Shown: positions 25,801 through 45,690 of the stretch, piece by piece
How positions within the stretch are numbered: the first letter of the stretch is position 1
How the letters are laid out: the number at the start of each line of letters is the position of its first letter
Assembly: GCF_002234675.1 (NCBI RefSeq)
Contig: NC_019863.2
Location: 3,896,609 to 3,960,608, forward strand
DNA: 64,000 bases
Direction of reading: 5' to 3'
DNA from: Oryzias latipes
Taxonomy: Eukaryota > Chordata > Actinopteri > Beloniformes > Adrianichthyidae
The notes under the pieces: model-generated
Seen by the model: only the letters and a program-made list of their open reading frames with translations
Database searches by the model: none
Told to the model about the DNA's origin: nothing
Translations under genes and position numbers: made by a program

Positions 25801-28633
25801 GACAGATTGATTCAGTGTAGCCCCTAAAAATTAAAGGTTATAAACCTTGAAAATCGTAGAAAACAGAGCAAACAGAAGAAAAACTACAACTAACTAACCA
25901 ACAGTTCAACACCTGTTAGTTAGTTAGTAATCGGCTACTGTCATACATTACTCTGGTTACCCCAGCACTGCCTCCACTCCGTCTCACTGTGATTTTTAGG
26001 TTTTTTAAAACATTCTCTAAATAATTGTTTGTTTTGTTTTAGCATTTCTTTTTTACTATTTCTAAATATTGCCATTTTAACTGAAAACATGTCTACTTCC
26101 CAAACATTTAACAAACATGTAAGGCTCAGAAAAGAGAACAGACGTGTGACTTTGCACGGCTGTCTTTGCCGCTAAAACTGCTTAGAAGTTTGGCATTTTC
26201 CTGACAGCAAAGGCCCCATAGAATGGATGTTAACCAGCATTGCTCTTTAATTCCTCACAGCTTCCTCTGACTGGATTATCTTTGAGGCTGAATCCAGACG
26301 ATGCGTTGTGTGCTCTGCCAGGTCTCTTACAGAAATTTAGGACTCAGCTGTGTCAGCGACGTTCACGTCGGGATCAGTATTGTTTTTAGGATCCGTGGCT
26401 CTTCAGAGTTCGCCGCGACTCACGGATAAATCAACGTGTATTCTGCCGACTAACATTTTATAAACAAATATTAGACCAGATAATGTTCAGCATCAATGTC
26501 TTCATTGCTGCAGTCTATGATCTAGTTGGAGCTTATACAAGAAAACAATCTTGATGTGCCTTTTACTCAACAAAAAGACTTAAAACAATGTTTTTATTTG
26601 TACTGGACGGTTGCAGAAAGAGTTAGTCTGCCCTCTAGTGGTCAACAGGAGTATAAGCTAAAAGTGTCTTTATTATTTGTGTGTAAAATTATTACAAATA
26701 AATGAATCATTACATAAAATAGCAGTGAATATAGAGATTTCTGTTTAATAGCAATAAAAAAACAACAAGGTTAACCTGCATTTTCTTTAGCTGAACCAAA
26801 GTCTTATAGCAATATGCAAATCTCTGCCTCTGACCCCTCCCTTTCAATCTGGTGGTGAAAACAACTGAATGTGGAGTGTTTGCCTGACCTTTGATTCTTT
26901 ATGGAGCACTTTACACTTACCCATCTGCTTGAGTTCTTATTTCGTGGACTTTAAACCTTTGCCTCCCCACAGCCTTCACTTTGACCGTCTCGATGCCGTA
27001 CTCCTGCTCCTCGCGATACGCATAGATTTCAGCCGTCGTTCCGAACTCTGGCTCCGGTTCACCTGCTTCACTGTTGACAAACATCCAGGAAAACAATCAG
27101 AAGTCACAGAAAACGTGACATTGTTCATATGCTAAAAAAAAAATTGCTCATATATTTTTTTTAAATCATCTTAAATGTAAGTTTACTTTTGGATTTTTGT
27201 TTCCTTCTGTAAAGCTTTTTTTTTGTTCCTCTCGACACCTAAATCATTCACCCGCTGTATATTTATACCCATTGTTACTTTAAATCCAAAGATTAATTTG
27301 AGGTTTTTTTACATAAAAATCTATGAAGTCTGCAAACGTTTACAGACTTCAGGTTTATTTTTAGATGATACAGAATTCAGCAGAGGAAATGGCTCTCACT
27401 GTCTGATGGACCAGCTGAGGTTGTATCATCTGGTTCTATTGTGCCATGGGTGGCCTTTTGGTGAAGAATGTTAGTTTTTTCTTAGCACAACAAACATTTT
27501 TGGATAAATCTGTGCTCCAGACTTCGTGGGGACGGCCTATTCCCTTCACAACAGCGTTGGTCCACTAAGACATGGATGAGTGAGTTTAATGTGAAAGTAT
27601 TGGACCGGCCTGCACAGAGTTCTGAACTCAGCCAGAACAACTCTGGGATGAATATAGGGGGAGGGTCATCAAAGTCTGACCTCTTCTGGAAGAAGAGGGT
27701 CCAATATTCCCATTAAAACCCATTTCAAACCTTTGTGGAAAACGTTTCCAGCAGAGTCCCAGCTGTCATAGCTGCAGGGGGGGGCTAACGTCAAATTAAA
27801 CCCTGTAATTATAGATTTTTCATTTGAATGAATGCATTGTTACAGTGCATGTTTAGCCTGTGGTGTTCAGCACAACAAAAGTACGATTTCTTTCGCTACA
27901 GGTTCTGTGAACGTTGGAGATCAGACACACCTGTGTGCGAGCACAGCAAAGGTGCGGTCTCTCTGGATGATGCTCCGCATCATGCTGACCTCCTGCGGTC
28001 TGAACAGCTGCAGCGGCAGAGTCTGGCCAGGGACCAGCATCACAGCCGTGTGTGGAAGCACAGGGATGGTCTGGCAGCTGTCGTCATCATGGACTGTGCG
28101 CCCGTGAAACTCCTCCATGTCTGAGCCCAGGTACTGCGGGACACGGCACGCACAGCATCAACACATGCGGGTTCACAATGACATGATGAGAGCAGGGGGC
28201 GTGGCCTCTTACAGCATGGGACGTGGGAAGGCTGGGGTCAAAGGTGATGGCGCTGGGCTTGTCTGCCTCGTCACTGTCTCGGTCCTCGGTCTCCATATCA
28301 TCTTCTTCCTCCTCGCCATTGTTATCTGTCGGGGCACAGCGAGCTCATGACGCACAGACAGCCTCTCTAGTCTATCTACAAACTTAGCATCAGCTGAAAT
28401 GGAAGCGGCTGCAAACGTCATTCCTATTAAGGAATAATAAAAGAAAGCGAAAGCACCGACTAATAATCTACATCCCTCAATAAAAACACCGGGACTTATT
28501 TGGTTTGAGGATGCTGGTCCTTTCTCGATGAAACAGCATTATTTAAGTACATACAACTGTTACCTGGTAGAAGCTGTAGCTGGTTTCCCATGTTGTCGTT
28601 TCTGTTGTCTCCTCCGCCCCTCTCGTCAGCCAT
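15898..28633 (-). CDS. crbn: Cereblon, CRL4 E3 ubiquitin ligase substrate receptor, 11 coding exons
   Basis: Coding exons in transcript order: 28564-28633, 28213-28325, 27931-28133, 26921-27070, 24285-24447, 24079-24141, 23910-23994, 23695-23810, 19678-19742, 17059-17190, 15898-16081. They total 447 residues (human 442, also 11 exons) and all phases agree. The start MADERGGG precedes the family-typical [10 protein letters not shown]. Residues about 80-320 form the Lon-like domain ([39 protein letters not shown]) that includes the DDB1-binding part. The CULT domain follows: Zn ligands C327, C330, C395 and C398, and the tri-Trp pocket W384, W390 and W404 with H382. Cereblon docks substrates on DDB1-CUL4-RBX1 in cytosol and nucleus. 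Leu381 and Ile392 occupy the positions of human E377 and V388. Introns hold a minisatellite, a Tc1-like MITE and a poly-T tract. Identification is secure. Confidence 0.97.
17436..17624. mobile_element. Tc1/mariner-like palindromic MITE in a crbn intron
   Basis: A 189-bp element whose halves are near-perfect inverted copies of about 90 bp, starting CAGTGGGGCAAGAAAGTATT and ending with its complement. It is flanked by TA on both sides (17434-17435, 17625-17626), the Tc1/mariner target duplication. The terminus matches a Tc1-like family I remember as widespread in fish. The transcript would fold into a long hairpin in the intron between exons 9 and 10. Confidence 0.85.
17846..18370. repeat. GC-box-bearing minisatellite with higher-order structure, crbn intron
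   Basis: About 18 units of 29 bp (some 26 bp), consensus TAATSCTGGCTCCGCCTCC plus a variable CATCACCACTC tail, and then a degenerate unit. Variants (CCT, GCA, CCT/CCACCTCTATT, GAT, GCT) recur as an ordered five-unit block of 139 bp at 17846 and again at 17985, so duplication happened at the block level too. Every unit carries GGCTCCGCC or a close variant. It lies in the intron between exons 9 and 10 of crbn. Confidence 0.95.
19771..19811. repeat. Poly-T tract (poly-A on the transcribed strand) beside crbn exon 9
   Basis: Forty-one consecutive T on the plus strand, so on the minus-strand transcript an A41 run ends about 28 bases before the exon 9 acceptor. It probably marks the tail of a retroposed element or a slipped homopolymer. 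The remaining pyrimidine tract before the acceptor is short. Confidence 0.9.
20770..21245. repeat. Unclassified dispersed repeat, copy 1
   Basis: Shares collinear blocks with 30750-31010, 38895-39230 and, inverted, 54250-54900: 'ttattca' followed by 'gagca', 'acg.gctgggcggg', 'ctgctctgctccattctgat', 'aatgaactcctgc' and 'gaaactatgtcctagaaaa'. Ends resemble short inverted repeats (TGGT.TTTTT...). A 71-codon minus-strand frame here is not kept in the other copies. It sits in a crbn intron. Confidence 0.6.
22235..22450. repeat. Dispersed repeat, copy 2 (partner at 180-430)
   Basis: Collinear with 180-430 through 'aggccgccatc', 'ggaaaaaatgtt', 'tgtagatttg' and 'gtggcgagct'. It lies in the crbn intron between exons 8 and 9. 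Class unknown. Confidence 0.6.
24600..24865 (+). mobile_element. RTE-like LINE 3' end fragment in a crbn intron
   Basis: Contains 'gtgccggtcccatcccagcc', 'cggataaaacacgggg', then 'gtgtcaggaagggcatccgg', a phrase series I recognise as the 3' end of RTE-type LINEs and derived SINEs in fish. It lies between exons 4 and 5. Only the tail is present. Confidence 0.6.
26629..26641 (-). promoter_or_regulatory. Exact CTCF core motif match (crbn intron 4)
   Basis: Read on the minus strand, CCACTAGAGGGCA fits the CTCF core CCASYAGRKGGCR at every position. Occupancy cannot be known from sequence. Confidence 0.45.
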
Positions 28634-28693
28634 ATTCTTGTGTTTACAACAGCTCTTCTACCACCAGCTCATTTTGCCTAAATGAAGCTAACG

Positions 28694-28706
28694 CGCCCCC
28701 TGGTGG
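28694..28706 (-). promoter_or_regulatory. Exact CTCF core motif match next to the crbn start
   Basis: Read on the minus strand, CCACCAGGGGGCG fits CCASYAGRKGGCR exactly. It lies 61 bases upstream of the crbn ATG, in the short interval separating crbn from rpl41, where an insulator or promoter-proximal CTCF site would be sensible. Confidence 0.5.
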
Positions 28707-29160
28707 CCTGAAAGTGCAAATGTCCATAATAAAAACCCGTAAGGGAGGGTGGGGGTCGTTAAAACGTTAGTTTAAGTTACCTTAACGGTCTTTTACAACT
28801 AAAAAAATAAATAAGCGCAGTTTATTCTAAAAGACCACTTTCATTCAATTACATCCTAAAAATAATTTTTTCCAATGTATACTAGTTCCAGAATCAGCTC
28901 TGGGCTTTAGCACCAGTCCTAAAATATATGGTTTCCTCAATAGTTGAATAAGCTCAATGCTGAGCTTTTAATTTTTATAGAACATAACATATCGGCTTTG
29001 AAGTATTTGGTTTTATTTAACATTAAAATTCATAAATCCAAATTTAAGTTACACTGAAACGTTCATTATTCCTGGAGTAGTTAAATTACTTCATGTATAA
29101 ATGTTAATAGTCATCCCTTTATTAATAACGATATCAGAATCATAAACTTGGAAGTGTTCA

Positions 29161-29166
29161 TTTATT
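29161..29166 (-). terminator. rpl41: rpl41 polyadenylation signal
   Basis: AATAAA on the minus strand, about 265 bases after the rpl41 stop codon and about 530 bases before the crbn start. Confidence 0.6.
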
Positions 29167-29428
29167 GTTCAATACACCACATGACAGCTGTGTGAAAACA
29201 AGATGTATTCTGGTCCATGAACAGGTGCAGCTGCAGACTTGATGTTTTATCTTCTTCCAGCATCCTCGCCTCCTTCAATTCAAGACTTCCACATCCGGTT
29301 CTTCTGAAACTCTTTCAGCCAGTAATGAGGGTCTTGATTTCATCCATGGACACTTGAGGCAATCCACTTTGGTGAGATGCATCAGTCACCCAGGGGCTCA
29401 GATGGGACAGCAGCTGGCGGAGAGGCGT

Positions 29429-30230
29429 TTACTTTGACCTCTGCCTCATCTTTCTTCTTTTACGCTTCAGCCTGTTAGAAAAGAATCAGTCATTAAAATT
29501 TATGCTCTGAATTACCCACCTGACATGCACTTAAGCAAGGAAAACGAAAGAAGTGCCAAACAGCAGTCACATCAGTGGAGTACATAATAGTTGCATAGTG
29601 AACGTCTATGGTCAAATGATTAGCAATGGAATGAACTTTGTGGATTTCATGACGAGCTTTATTTATTCCCTGCAATTTTCTTGCCAAACTTGTTGAGTCA
29701 TATTTAAAATTTAAGTTCAAACCCCACAATCGTTAGTTTGCATCATTTGATATATGAAAACAATTTACTCAAAAACATTGCAGTAAGCTCTAGTTTAGAA
29801 AGCAAACATTTGATAATGCTTACCTGCGCATGCGCTTCTTTCTCCACTAAAGAAGAAAAAACAAGTTTCGTTACAATGCTTAGACACGTCAGACACTATT
29901 TAATCACACACTGCACTGTTACTATTGTACAATGGGAAGCCAAGTTGATGCTATACTTTAGCATGCAGAATGTCGGGCCTTGCGTGAGATTTACCATGTT
30001 TACGAATTCTTATAATGCTTAAAATTAAATCCCACAAGCTCCACGTTTTGACTTAAGATTTAGCATTTTAAGTATATACTCGATATTAGATGTCCTGCTA
30101 AACCAAGACCCTGGTAAATCGCGCGTGCTTAAGGAGCGCGGGACGCTAGGAAGGAAGCAGCGTTCTGGCAAAGAGACGCTTCTATCCTTGATATCCAGGT
30201 GTGGGTCCCTTTTCTTACCTTGGCTCTCAT
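29429..30230 (-). CDS. rpl41: Ribosomal protein eL41 (RPL41), 25 residues over three coding exons
   Basis: Coding exons are 30219-30230, 29824-29846 and 29429-29471, giving 78 bases including TAA. The product begins MRAKWRKKRMRR, continues with LKRKRRKMRQ and ends RSK, as far as I recall identical to the human protein. eL41 is a single short helix, 17 of its 25 residues Arg or Lys, at the interface of the two ribosomal subunits. A non-coding first exon ends at 30344 (donor GTATGG) and the coding exon 1 begins at 30245 after TTCACAG, which gives four exons as in human RPL41. The promoter just upstream has TATA, CRE and a 5' TOP-like start, as expected for a ribosomal protein gene. Neighbouring pa2g4 is also its neighbour in human. 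Confidence 0.97.
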
Positions 30231-30361
30231 CGTGTGGAGAGTTTTCTGTGAACACAAGCGAAATAAACATACATCAACTGTGAATCACTAAAAATAGCTG
30301 AAGATTAGACTGGATTCAGTTTAGGAGAAAAATGCATCCATACCTCTGAGCGAGAAGAGCA

Positions 30362-30416
30362 ACGGAAAGAGGATGTGACGAAGAAAGACCGCGCATTATA
30401 TAAGCACGTGACGTCA
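30362..30416 (-). promoter_or_regulatory. rpl41: rpl41 core promoter with CRE, E-box, TATA and TOP-like start
   Basis: On the minus strand, in order: TGACGTCA (30409-30416) overlapping CACGTG (30405-30410), TTATATAA (30396-30403), and about 30 bases further a pyrimidine stretch CCTCTTTCC (around 30364-30372) that fits a 5' terminal oligopyrimidine start. TOP starts put ribosomal protein mRNAs under mTOR/LARP1 translational control. The exact start site is inferred. Confidence 0.7.
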
Positions 30417-30749
30417 CAAACACGCGCCAAAGTTTATTGTGATTTTTTTTTTTTTAACTTTATTGAATGTAAAAAAATCAATACAAAACAATGTTGAACA
30501 GTGAACAACAACGAAGGAACAAGCCAGGGGGTTTATACATTTTATGCATATATATTGAAACTAATACACAGATCTAATGTTTTGATGGCGTTCTTATTAT
30601 CAGAGTTTCTTATTGTCTTAATGTATTGTTTGAACTCATTAATAAAGATTGAGAAATGAGGGGTATGATTGTTTATTGTGAGAAATGTTTTTCCTTTTTT
30701 TTACGCTTTTAAAACTTAATGTAAAAAGCCTTTTCCTATTAAAATGGTA

Positions 30750-31010
30750 TTTTTTGGTGTTTTGAACACGTTCTTGTAGCATTTTTCTGATGGTGGAGGA
30801 CATATATAAAATAAATTAAGCTTCAAAATTCACTTATTTCACTTCTAAGTGTTTCTTTATTAAAATCGTGGTGAAACAGGAGCAGAAAGGAAACAAAATC
30901 TGTGTAAAAAAGCCCTAAGTTGTGACAACGGGCGGATCAAAGTCTCCCTGCTTTGCTCCATTCTGATGCATCCACTTGAAGACAAATAGATCCAATTTTT
31001 GATTGAAAAC
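30750..31010. repeat. Unclassified dispersed repeat, copy 2
   Basis: Collinear with 20770-21245: 'tttttggtgttt', 'ttctttatta', 'caggagcag', 'gggcgg' and 'ctgctttgctccattctgat'. It is truncated on one side and lies between rpl41 and pa2g4. Confidence 0.55.
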
Positions 31011-32500
31011 TGCATAGTCATATTTAAAACACCACTGAGAACCGTTTTAAAGTAGATACAAAATACAACTAGGAGTGTGACTTTAAACTTACATATAAAA
31101 TTTTCATATGAATTTTTACATTTCACATTAAAATGTGTTTATTGGCTGTTTGACATTTCTGCCGTTCAACTTTTTTTTTGAATAAACAAAAATATTTGAA
31201 CTACTGGCTAATTTAAAAAAAATAAATAAATACATTCCTGATAACAGTGGGCCCTGAATCTATATTCTATAGAAGTTTGTACATGAAATTATTTAAATTA
31301 TTCCAATTCTTCTATCCCAAGAAAGGGTCTGTATTTCTTTTCCCAACGATGCTTTTTGTATTTCGTCTTATATTTTAAAAAACGTCGTTTTCAGAAGAAA
31401 AAAAAGACTGCTTCACAGTTTAAATTCAGACAATGTTCAGCAATAGTATTTAAAAAAGAAATGTATTTTTGATTATGGGGTTAAAAACATTTCATAACGA
31501 AGAACATAGCAACCCTAAAAGAGGCTTTGCATTAATAAACAATGTTAAAGTAAAAAAGAGAGAAGAGAAACAAAAGTTTGAAAAAAAGTTCTTTATTTGA
31601 TGTAAAGTTCTATGGCCCAGTGGTTTCTGCAGGATGTAGCTTTCCCACCATGAATACTTCAGGGCAATTACAACCTGTTCCAGGGGAATATTTGAACATA
31701 GAAAATCATTTTAGTGGTTCAACTCATCTGCAGACAGAAAATAATCACAGAAGTCTTCATGCTTCACAAATTATGCTGAGGGGACTTTCTTCAGAACTGA
31801 AAAACTATCATCGTTATCATTCCAAGTCTATTGGCAGTAAGAGTAGCATCTTCTTCCCTTAAGTTATGCTGATGGTTGGAAACATAATTTTAGAGTTACT
31901 GCTTTAAAATGTCACATCTGAAAAAGTTATCAAAACTTGTTGCAATAGAAATCACAGATTTCCAGCACTAAATCAATTTCCTATTTGTTTCCAATTGCAA
32001 TGTTTTGAAGAAACTCATACTTGTCTGGATTTCTGAAAGAGGCTCACACATGTTCACCAATAGCCCTTACCGCATAAAACCAATAAATGTTCAAAAAGTT
32101 TTTAAAATCACCATCTCAGTAAATCGATCGCAACGTACTCAGAAAGATAAAATAATGATCAAAATTTCAGTAATTACTCAGGGAAACTAGTTCCATTTTA
32201 AAGAATGTTTTAAAAAGAGGAAAAAGCAGAATTTGTATTATAGCTGTCAAAGAATTTGTCAATTAAAAAAATTAAAACTGGAATGATCATTTCCACTTGG
32301 CAACAGACATTTTAAAATCCAATGCAAAGGTTTTAAAATTCTTGGGTGAAAAGGCAGCGGTCAAGCATCACCAACAGTTCAGGCAGTAAAGGTTCAATCA
32401 TCCATGGAGGATGGTTGGAATTCAGAATCCGGACATCTTTATGAATTCATCCGTTTCACTTGTCACATTAGCTCAGTTACCAATACAAACAGCCAAAAGT
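31010..32500. other. Intergenic DNA between rpl41 and pa2g4
   Basis: AT-rich DNA with short open frames lacking recognisable motifs. It should include distal rpl41 promoter DNA. No RNA gene or repeat was recognised. Confidence 0.45.
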
Positions 32501-32517
32501 TGATAAAAAAATTGTTT

Positions 32518-32523
32518 TTTATT
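32518..32523 (-). terminator. pa2g4: pa2g4 polyadenylation signal
   Basis: Minus-strand AATAAA 48 bases after the stop codon in the last pa2g4 exon. It supports the distal exon being terminal. Confidence 0.6.
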
Positions 32524-32570
32524 CATTTGGCTCCTTTTCCGGGGGTTTTGAAAATATAAAAAGGCAGTTT

Positions 32571-41470
<8,900 letters not shown>

Positions 41471-42049
41471 CCCGGCCCGCCAAAAAGTGGATGATATGAA
41501 TGAATTTTATTGTAGAGTAGATCAGTTGAGTTTAAATGTATGTATTTATGGAGCCAATACGCCAAAACGGACGGCGCAGGAACTCGGGTAAATATGGATT
41601 CATAAAACGACAAGGAATTCTCCGTCCAGGAGTCTGCGACCTTCAAAACTTAAACAAGTAAGTTATTGGGAAAGGGACGATTCAGATCAGTGGCGGTTCT
41701 ACACCAACTACACCCCGGGCGAGTAACACCCCCCTCCTCCCGCATCTTTTTGTCATCATATGTTTTTGTGTTCCCTATCTTTATTTGGTCATTTTACAGA
41801 AAAAAATGCACGAATTTTATAAACTCATATTCCAGGGAACTCAGTTGCACAGGGAGCCAAAATCCAAAACACGCTTTAGGTTTTGGGCCGAACAAGATAA
41901 ACATTTACCGAACACACTAAAGCTAAACTTTTAAACCTTTAAAACGTAACTTTTTAAAAACAAACTGTCATAGTATTATTAAGTTAAGAGTAAAAATATA
42001 AGGAGACAACATAGATGTTGTTAGTTAGTCAAAGCACTTTTGTTATATT

Positions 42050-42063
42050 CCACTAGATGGCAG
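42050..42063 (+). promoter_or_regulatory. Exact CTCF core motif match inside the hAT-type element
   Basis: CCACTAGATGGCAG fits CCASYAGRKGGCR at every position. It lies between the pa2g4 promoter and the erbb3 3' end. Confidence 0.45.
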
Positions 42064-42269
42064 TGTGAGACACCAGATGCTTTATTTACGCTTTATTTAC
42101 TCAGAATATACGCTCGGTATGTTCTGTTCAAGATTCTCTGACTATTCCATATATTGCCAGTGTGCATTGATCGTTGCTGAGAAAATAAAAAAAAAGTTGG
42201 CTGATATCAGGCATCCTCATTTCTTCCCACACCTTAAGTTAAACCTTAAATATTGATTATACCATGGTC

Positions 42270-42790
42270 CGGTTGAATACTCGATTCTGATTGGCTGCTG
42301 GGTATGCGTTAAAACCTGATAACCGCACGGTGAAAAAAGAAGTTCCGGTCGGCTAGCTTAAATGATTTGTATCACTGCGCCGGCTTCTGTAAAACAACCT
42401 TTTGCTTCATCATCTGGGCAAAAACAAGCGGTAAGCGATTAACTTTCCCTCTGAATTGATGCTTTATTCAACCCATCGGGACGATCAGCATATATATATC
42501 GCCGAATCTTAACTGCAGCGGTGGTGCTGCGCGACTCGGACTATATGTTACGTGATGCGGCGCGATGCGCCGCATCACGTAACATATAGTACGCTGTTTA
42601 TGAGAAAAGTGATACAAATCGGAAAAAAAAACCAAGAATTAAGGACTAAAACCTGGTTAATATGTATTGCTTTTGTAAGTGACAAAAGCAATTTCGCGTC
42701 GGACGGTTCAGGCTTCCACGGCGTGCGTTAAAAAGTAGTAACCGCACACTTCGTCGGCCATTAACCCTTACATAATATTTTGCTCTCCAT
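42270..42790. repeat. Hairpin-rich nested element
   Basis: Holds a perfect palindrome with 24-bp arms around GAT (42540-42563 and 42567-42590), an outer inverted pair ATTTGTATCAC (about 42366) / GTGATACAAAT (about 42609), and a further 11-bp-arm hairpin ATTGCTTTTGT / ACAAAAGCAAT (42666-42692). It also holds 'gcgttaaaa..tgataaccgcac' and 'gcgttaaaaagtagtaaccgcac' near its two ends. No coding frame. Confidence 0.6.
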
Positions 42791-43964
42791 AAAAATACAT
42801 TCTGCCAAAATCATACAAATATGAAAATGCTGCAGAACAAAACAAACAAAGCCTGGAAATATTAATAATAAGAAATAAATCAAATCATTCCTTTTTCTTT
42901 GCTCTTTTATCATTTTGTTAGAGCTAGACTCCTGGCATCATTTTTATCAATAAGTTCATTTCTTGGTGTGTGACGTCCTGTGTGTGTCTTTGTTAAACGT
43001 ATCCGAGGGATTTGTTTTTTAAAAAAACATGTTATTGTGAATTTAATTTTAGGTCTTAAAATTAAAACATTAAAAACTAAATCATAGAACTCATTACTGG
43101 GATTACTCCAAAATATTTGGCATTTTCCTAATTTTGTGCAACACCAGCAGTATAAATCCTTCAAAAACCTCAATACATTCCTAAACAAATGATCTATTGT
43201 TAATTTATGATCTCATAAAGTGCAGCTGTTTTACTGCATTATCTGCTGTCTTTATGTCAAATACTGACACCAACTAAACTATAGAAAAAAATATCTACAA
43301 TAGTAAATAAATAATGACATTATTAACATGAACTGAGTAATCTAAAGGCACAGATGATCCAGGTGTTGCGTAATCAAGGCCTGCGCCCACTACGCGTCTC
43401 CTTCTCAAAGACGGGAGCGCGCGTAGCTGCTGGGAGCGCCAATTCGCTGGTTTTAGGCCGCTCCAAAGTCTGTGAAATACTGGTAATAGCTGATAGAAAA
43501 CCAATAGTGGCGCAGTTTTTCTTTTCTTCCAAGCACAGGGATGCCGCCCCCCTTGAAATTTGCACCCAGGGCAATTGCCCGTATTGCCCATGCCTAAAAC
43601 CGCTACCGATTCATATTAATGAATATTAAAACAAATGCAAATATGCCAGATTATAGCCGGAGTCCCTTGGGAGGTTGACGTTAAAAGAAATAAAACCGAG
43701 TTTAAGAGATAGAGTGTACTCATGAAATTATGAAACACAGACAAAAGACACTATATGTAATAATACTAATAAGAAACAGGATAAAATTTGAACAGATATA
43801 TTATTTTAAAATCAATGCCTGTTTTGTCATAAAATTTATCTTATTTCTGGTCATTTGTGAGTGCATATTTTAGACTTCAAAAGCCACTGTTTCCATTGTT
43901 TTGTTTTGTTTTGTTTTAATGACAAAACTTACACTATCTCATGTAAGACTTTACAGACAGAGCA

Positions 43965-44645
43965 AGCTGATTTAAAAAAAGGCAAGCTGTTTAACATGTT
44001 CAAAGCTCAGGAGTTTGTATTTGTGAACAATGTGAAGGTGATGGTAATAAAAAGGTTTCTCATCCAGGACCTTCAGAGCTCTTTTGTAGCAGAGTTCAAG
44101 ACGTCTAAGAACAGAGGAACCAGTAAATGACCATGTGGTGACACAATAATTTATGTGGAATAAGAGCCATGAGTGTAAATATACATGTGCTGCCTTATCT
44201 GTCAATGGTGCTATGATGTTTTAAAAAATTTATGCAAATTATTATTTACAGTTTTTACAGTGTTTTTTGCATGCTTTTTAAAGAAAGTTTTGAGTCCAGT
44301 ATCGCACCAAGGTACTTAAATTGTTTGACATGCTGTAGTTCTTCTGCTTTCAGGTAAATCTTTGCTGGTGACAGGCTTTATTGATGGTTTAGAAAAGAAC
44401 ATGCAGACTGATTTTTGTTTTATATATATTCAACCTCCTCTGGCGGTCATCCAAAGCGGGAAAGTCGTTGAGCTGCTTTCTAGGGGCTTTTGCCAAAAGT
44501 GAAAACTGCAGTATCATCTACATACATAATAGTGTCTACATTTATACACATATTTGGTAGATCTTTGACATAAACAGAAAACAGTAATGGCCCCAGGATT
44601 GACCCCTGAGGGACCCCACTGGTAAGTTAAGGTAAGCTGCCACTT
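43965..44645 (-). mobile_element. Degenerate LINE reverse-transcriptase remnant
   Basis: Minus-strand frames read GVPQGSILGPLLFSVYVKDLP near 44640-44580, YVDDTAVFTFG near 44510, then FKYLGAILDSKLSLK near 44320 and NYCVTTWSFTGSS near 44140. These are, in order, reverse-transcriptase palm motifs (including the YXDD box), the following FKYLG block and the C-terminal region of a jockey/CR1/L2-type LINE. Stops and shifts interrupt it. Confidence 0.75.
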
Positions 44646-45477
44646 TTACCACGAGCCCTGACAAAGTGAAGCAGATAACCTGCTGAAACCACCAGTCAAA
44701 GAAAGTGCCCCCCCTCCCCCTAAAAAAAACCTATTGTAAAGATGATGTCTAAAGAAATAAAAAAAAACACATCTTTTTTATTTAAAAAGTTTTCTTTATT
44801 AAAAATGTAAAAAGAAAAATATAGCTTGTACTCTGTTATTTGTTAGTGCTCTCATCTCATCTAAAAATGCCCAACAGTCTTGGCACAAAGACATTAATCA
44901 AATTCTTTACAAAATGATATGAAAATTAGGCCATTACATTTATTTTATAAAACATTTTTATTTACTTTCCTTAAGATATAAAAGGAAACTTATTGAGTTA
45001 GGCCTGTAAAGGAATTGCACAAACAAAATCTCAGTTTTCTTCCCATTCTCCAGAGGTAGAAAGCATGCTTTTGGAGAAAATAATTTTAATCATGTGAGCA
45101 TATATATCCATATTATTTGTGTTGCTTGGATTCATTTTCCATTGAATTAACAGACTTCAGTTCTTAATTGTACTTTGAAGTGCAGCTAGAGTCCTCAACA
45201 GATTTTTAAATTATTGTCTCAGGCAGCATTGTAGAGTTTTTTATGTTAATTCTTCTAAAAGTTCAGATTCTTTGTGGTGGTTTCACCAATTGATATGAAG
45301 TGTCATTATTTTCTTCTTAAATTACTTTAATCTACTCTTTTTATTTCCACTGTTGAACTTGTAATTTCTTAAATGGGTGCATACATTTGAGTGTAAACAT
45401 TTTTATTCTTAATCCAATTTTTTACTCTTAATTTGATTTAAAATACAAATATTCACCCCCACCTTTGCCCGACTGAT

Positions 45478-45553
45478 AGAAGCTGGCTCGGCTCCAGCAT
45501 TCCTGTGACCCTGCACAGGACTAAGTGGCTTTAGAAGATGGATGGATGGATAT
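45478..45553 (+). repeat. LINE/SINE tail with (GGAT)n
   Basis: 'ctcggctccagcattcctgtgaccctgcacagga..aagtggctttagaagatggatggatgga' is the common tail of RTE-type elements in fish, ending in GGAT repeats. It lies downstream of erbb3. Confidence 0.6.
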
Positions 45554-45690
45554 TTATTTCCCTTAGATTGATATGTAGTTTCTATGGCGAAATGAGTAAC
45601 CAATGCTGACAGGTGGAAGGGCAGAGCTGACCATTCCTGGTCAAGGAATGATCATGTAAACTAGATTGTTTAAGTGAATTTGTTATGTAA

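Larger units (their letters stand above)
41688..43608. mobile_element. hAT-type element between pa2g4 and erbb3, with 8-bp target duplication
   Basis: Left end CAGTGGCGGTTCTA and right end TAAAACCGCTACCG are inverted repeats. Flanks are ATTCAGAT (41680-41687) and ATTCATAT (43609-43616), an 8-bp duplication differing at one base, as expected for hAT insertion. Its left edge is about 390 bases upstream of the pa2g4 ATG. The interior holds a hairpin-rich element (about 42270-42790) and a CTCF-core match. Confidence 0.7.

Noticed and set aside
29429-30230. rpl41 as a processed pseudogene
   Set aside because: Introns, promoter with TATA and TOP-like start, and a polyadenylation signal are all present, and the protein is intact.
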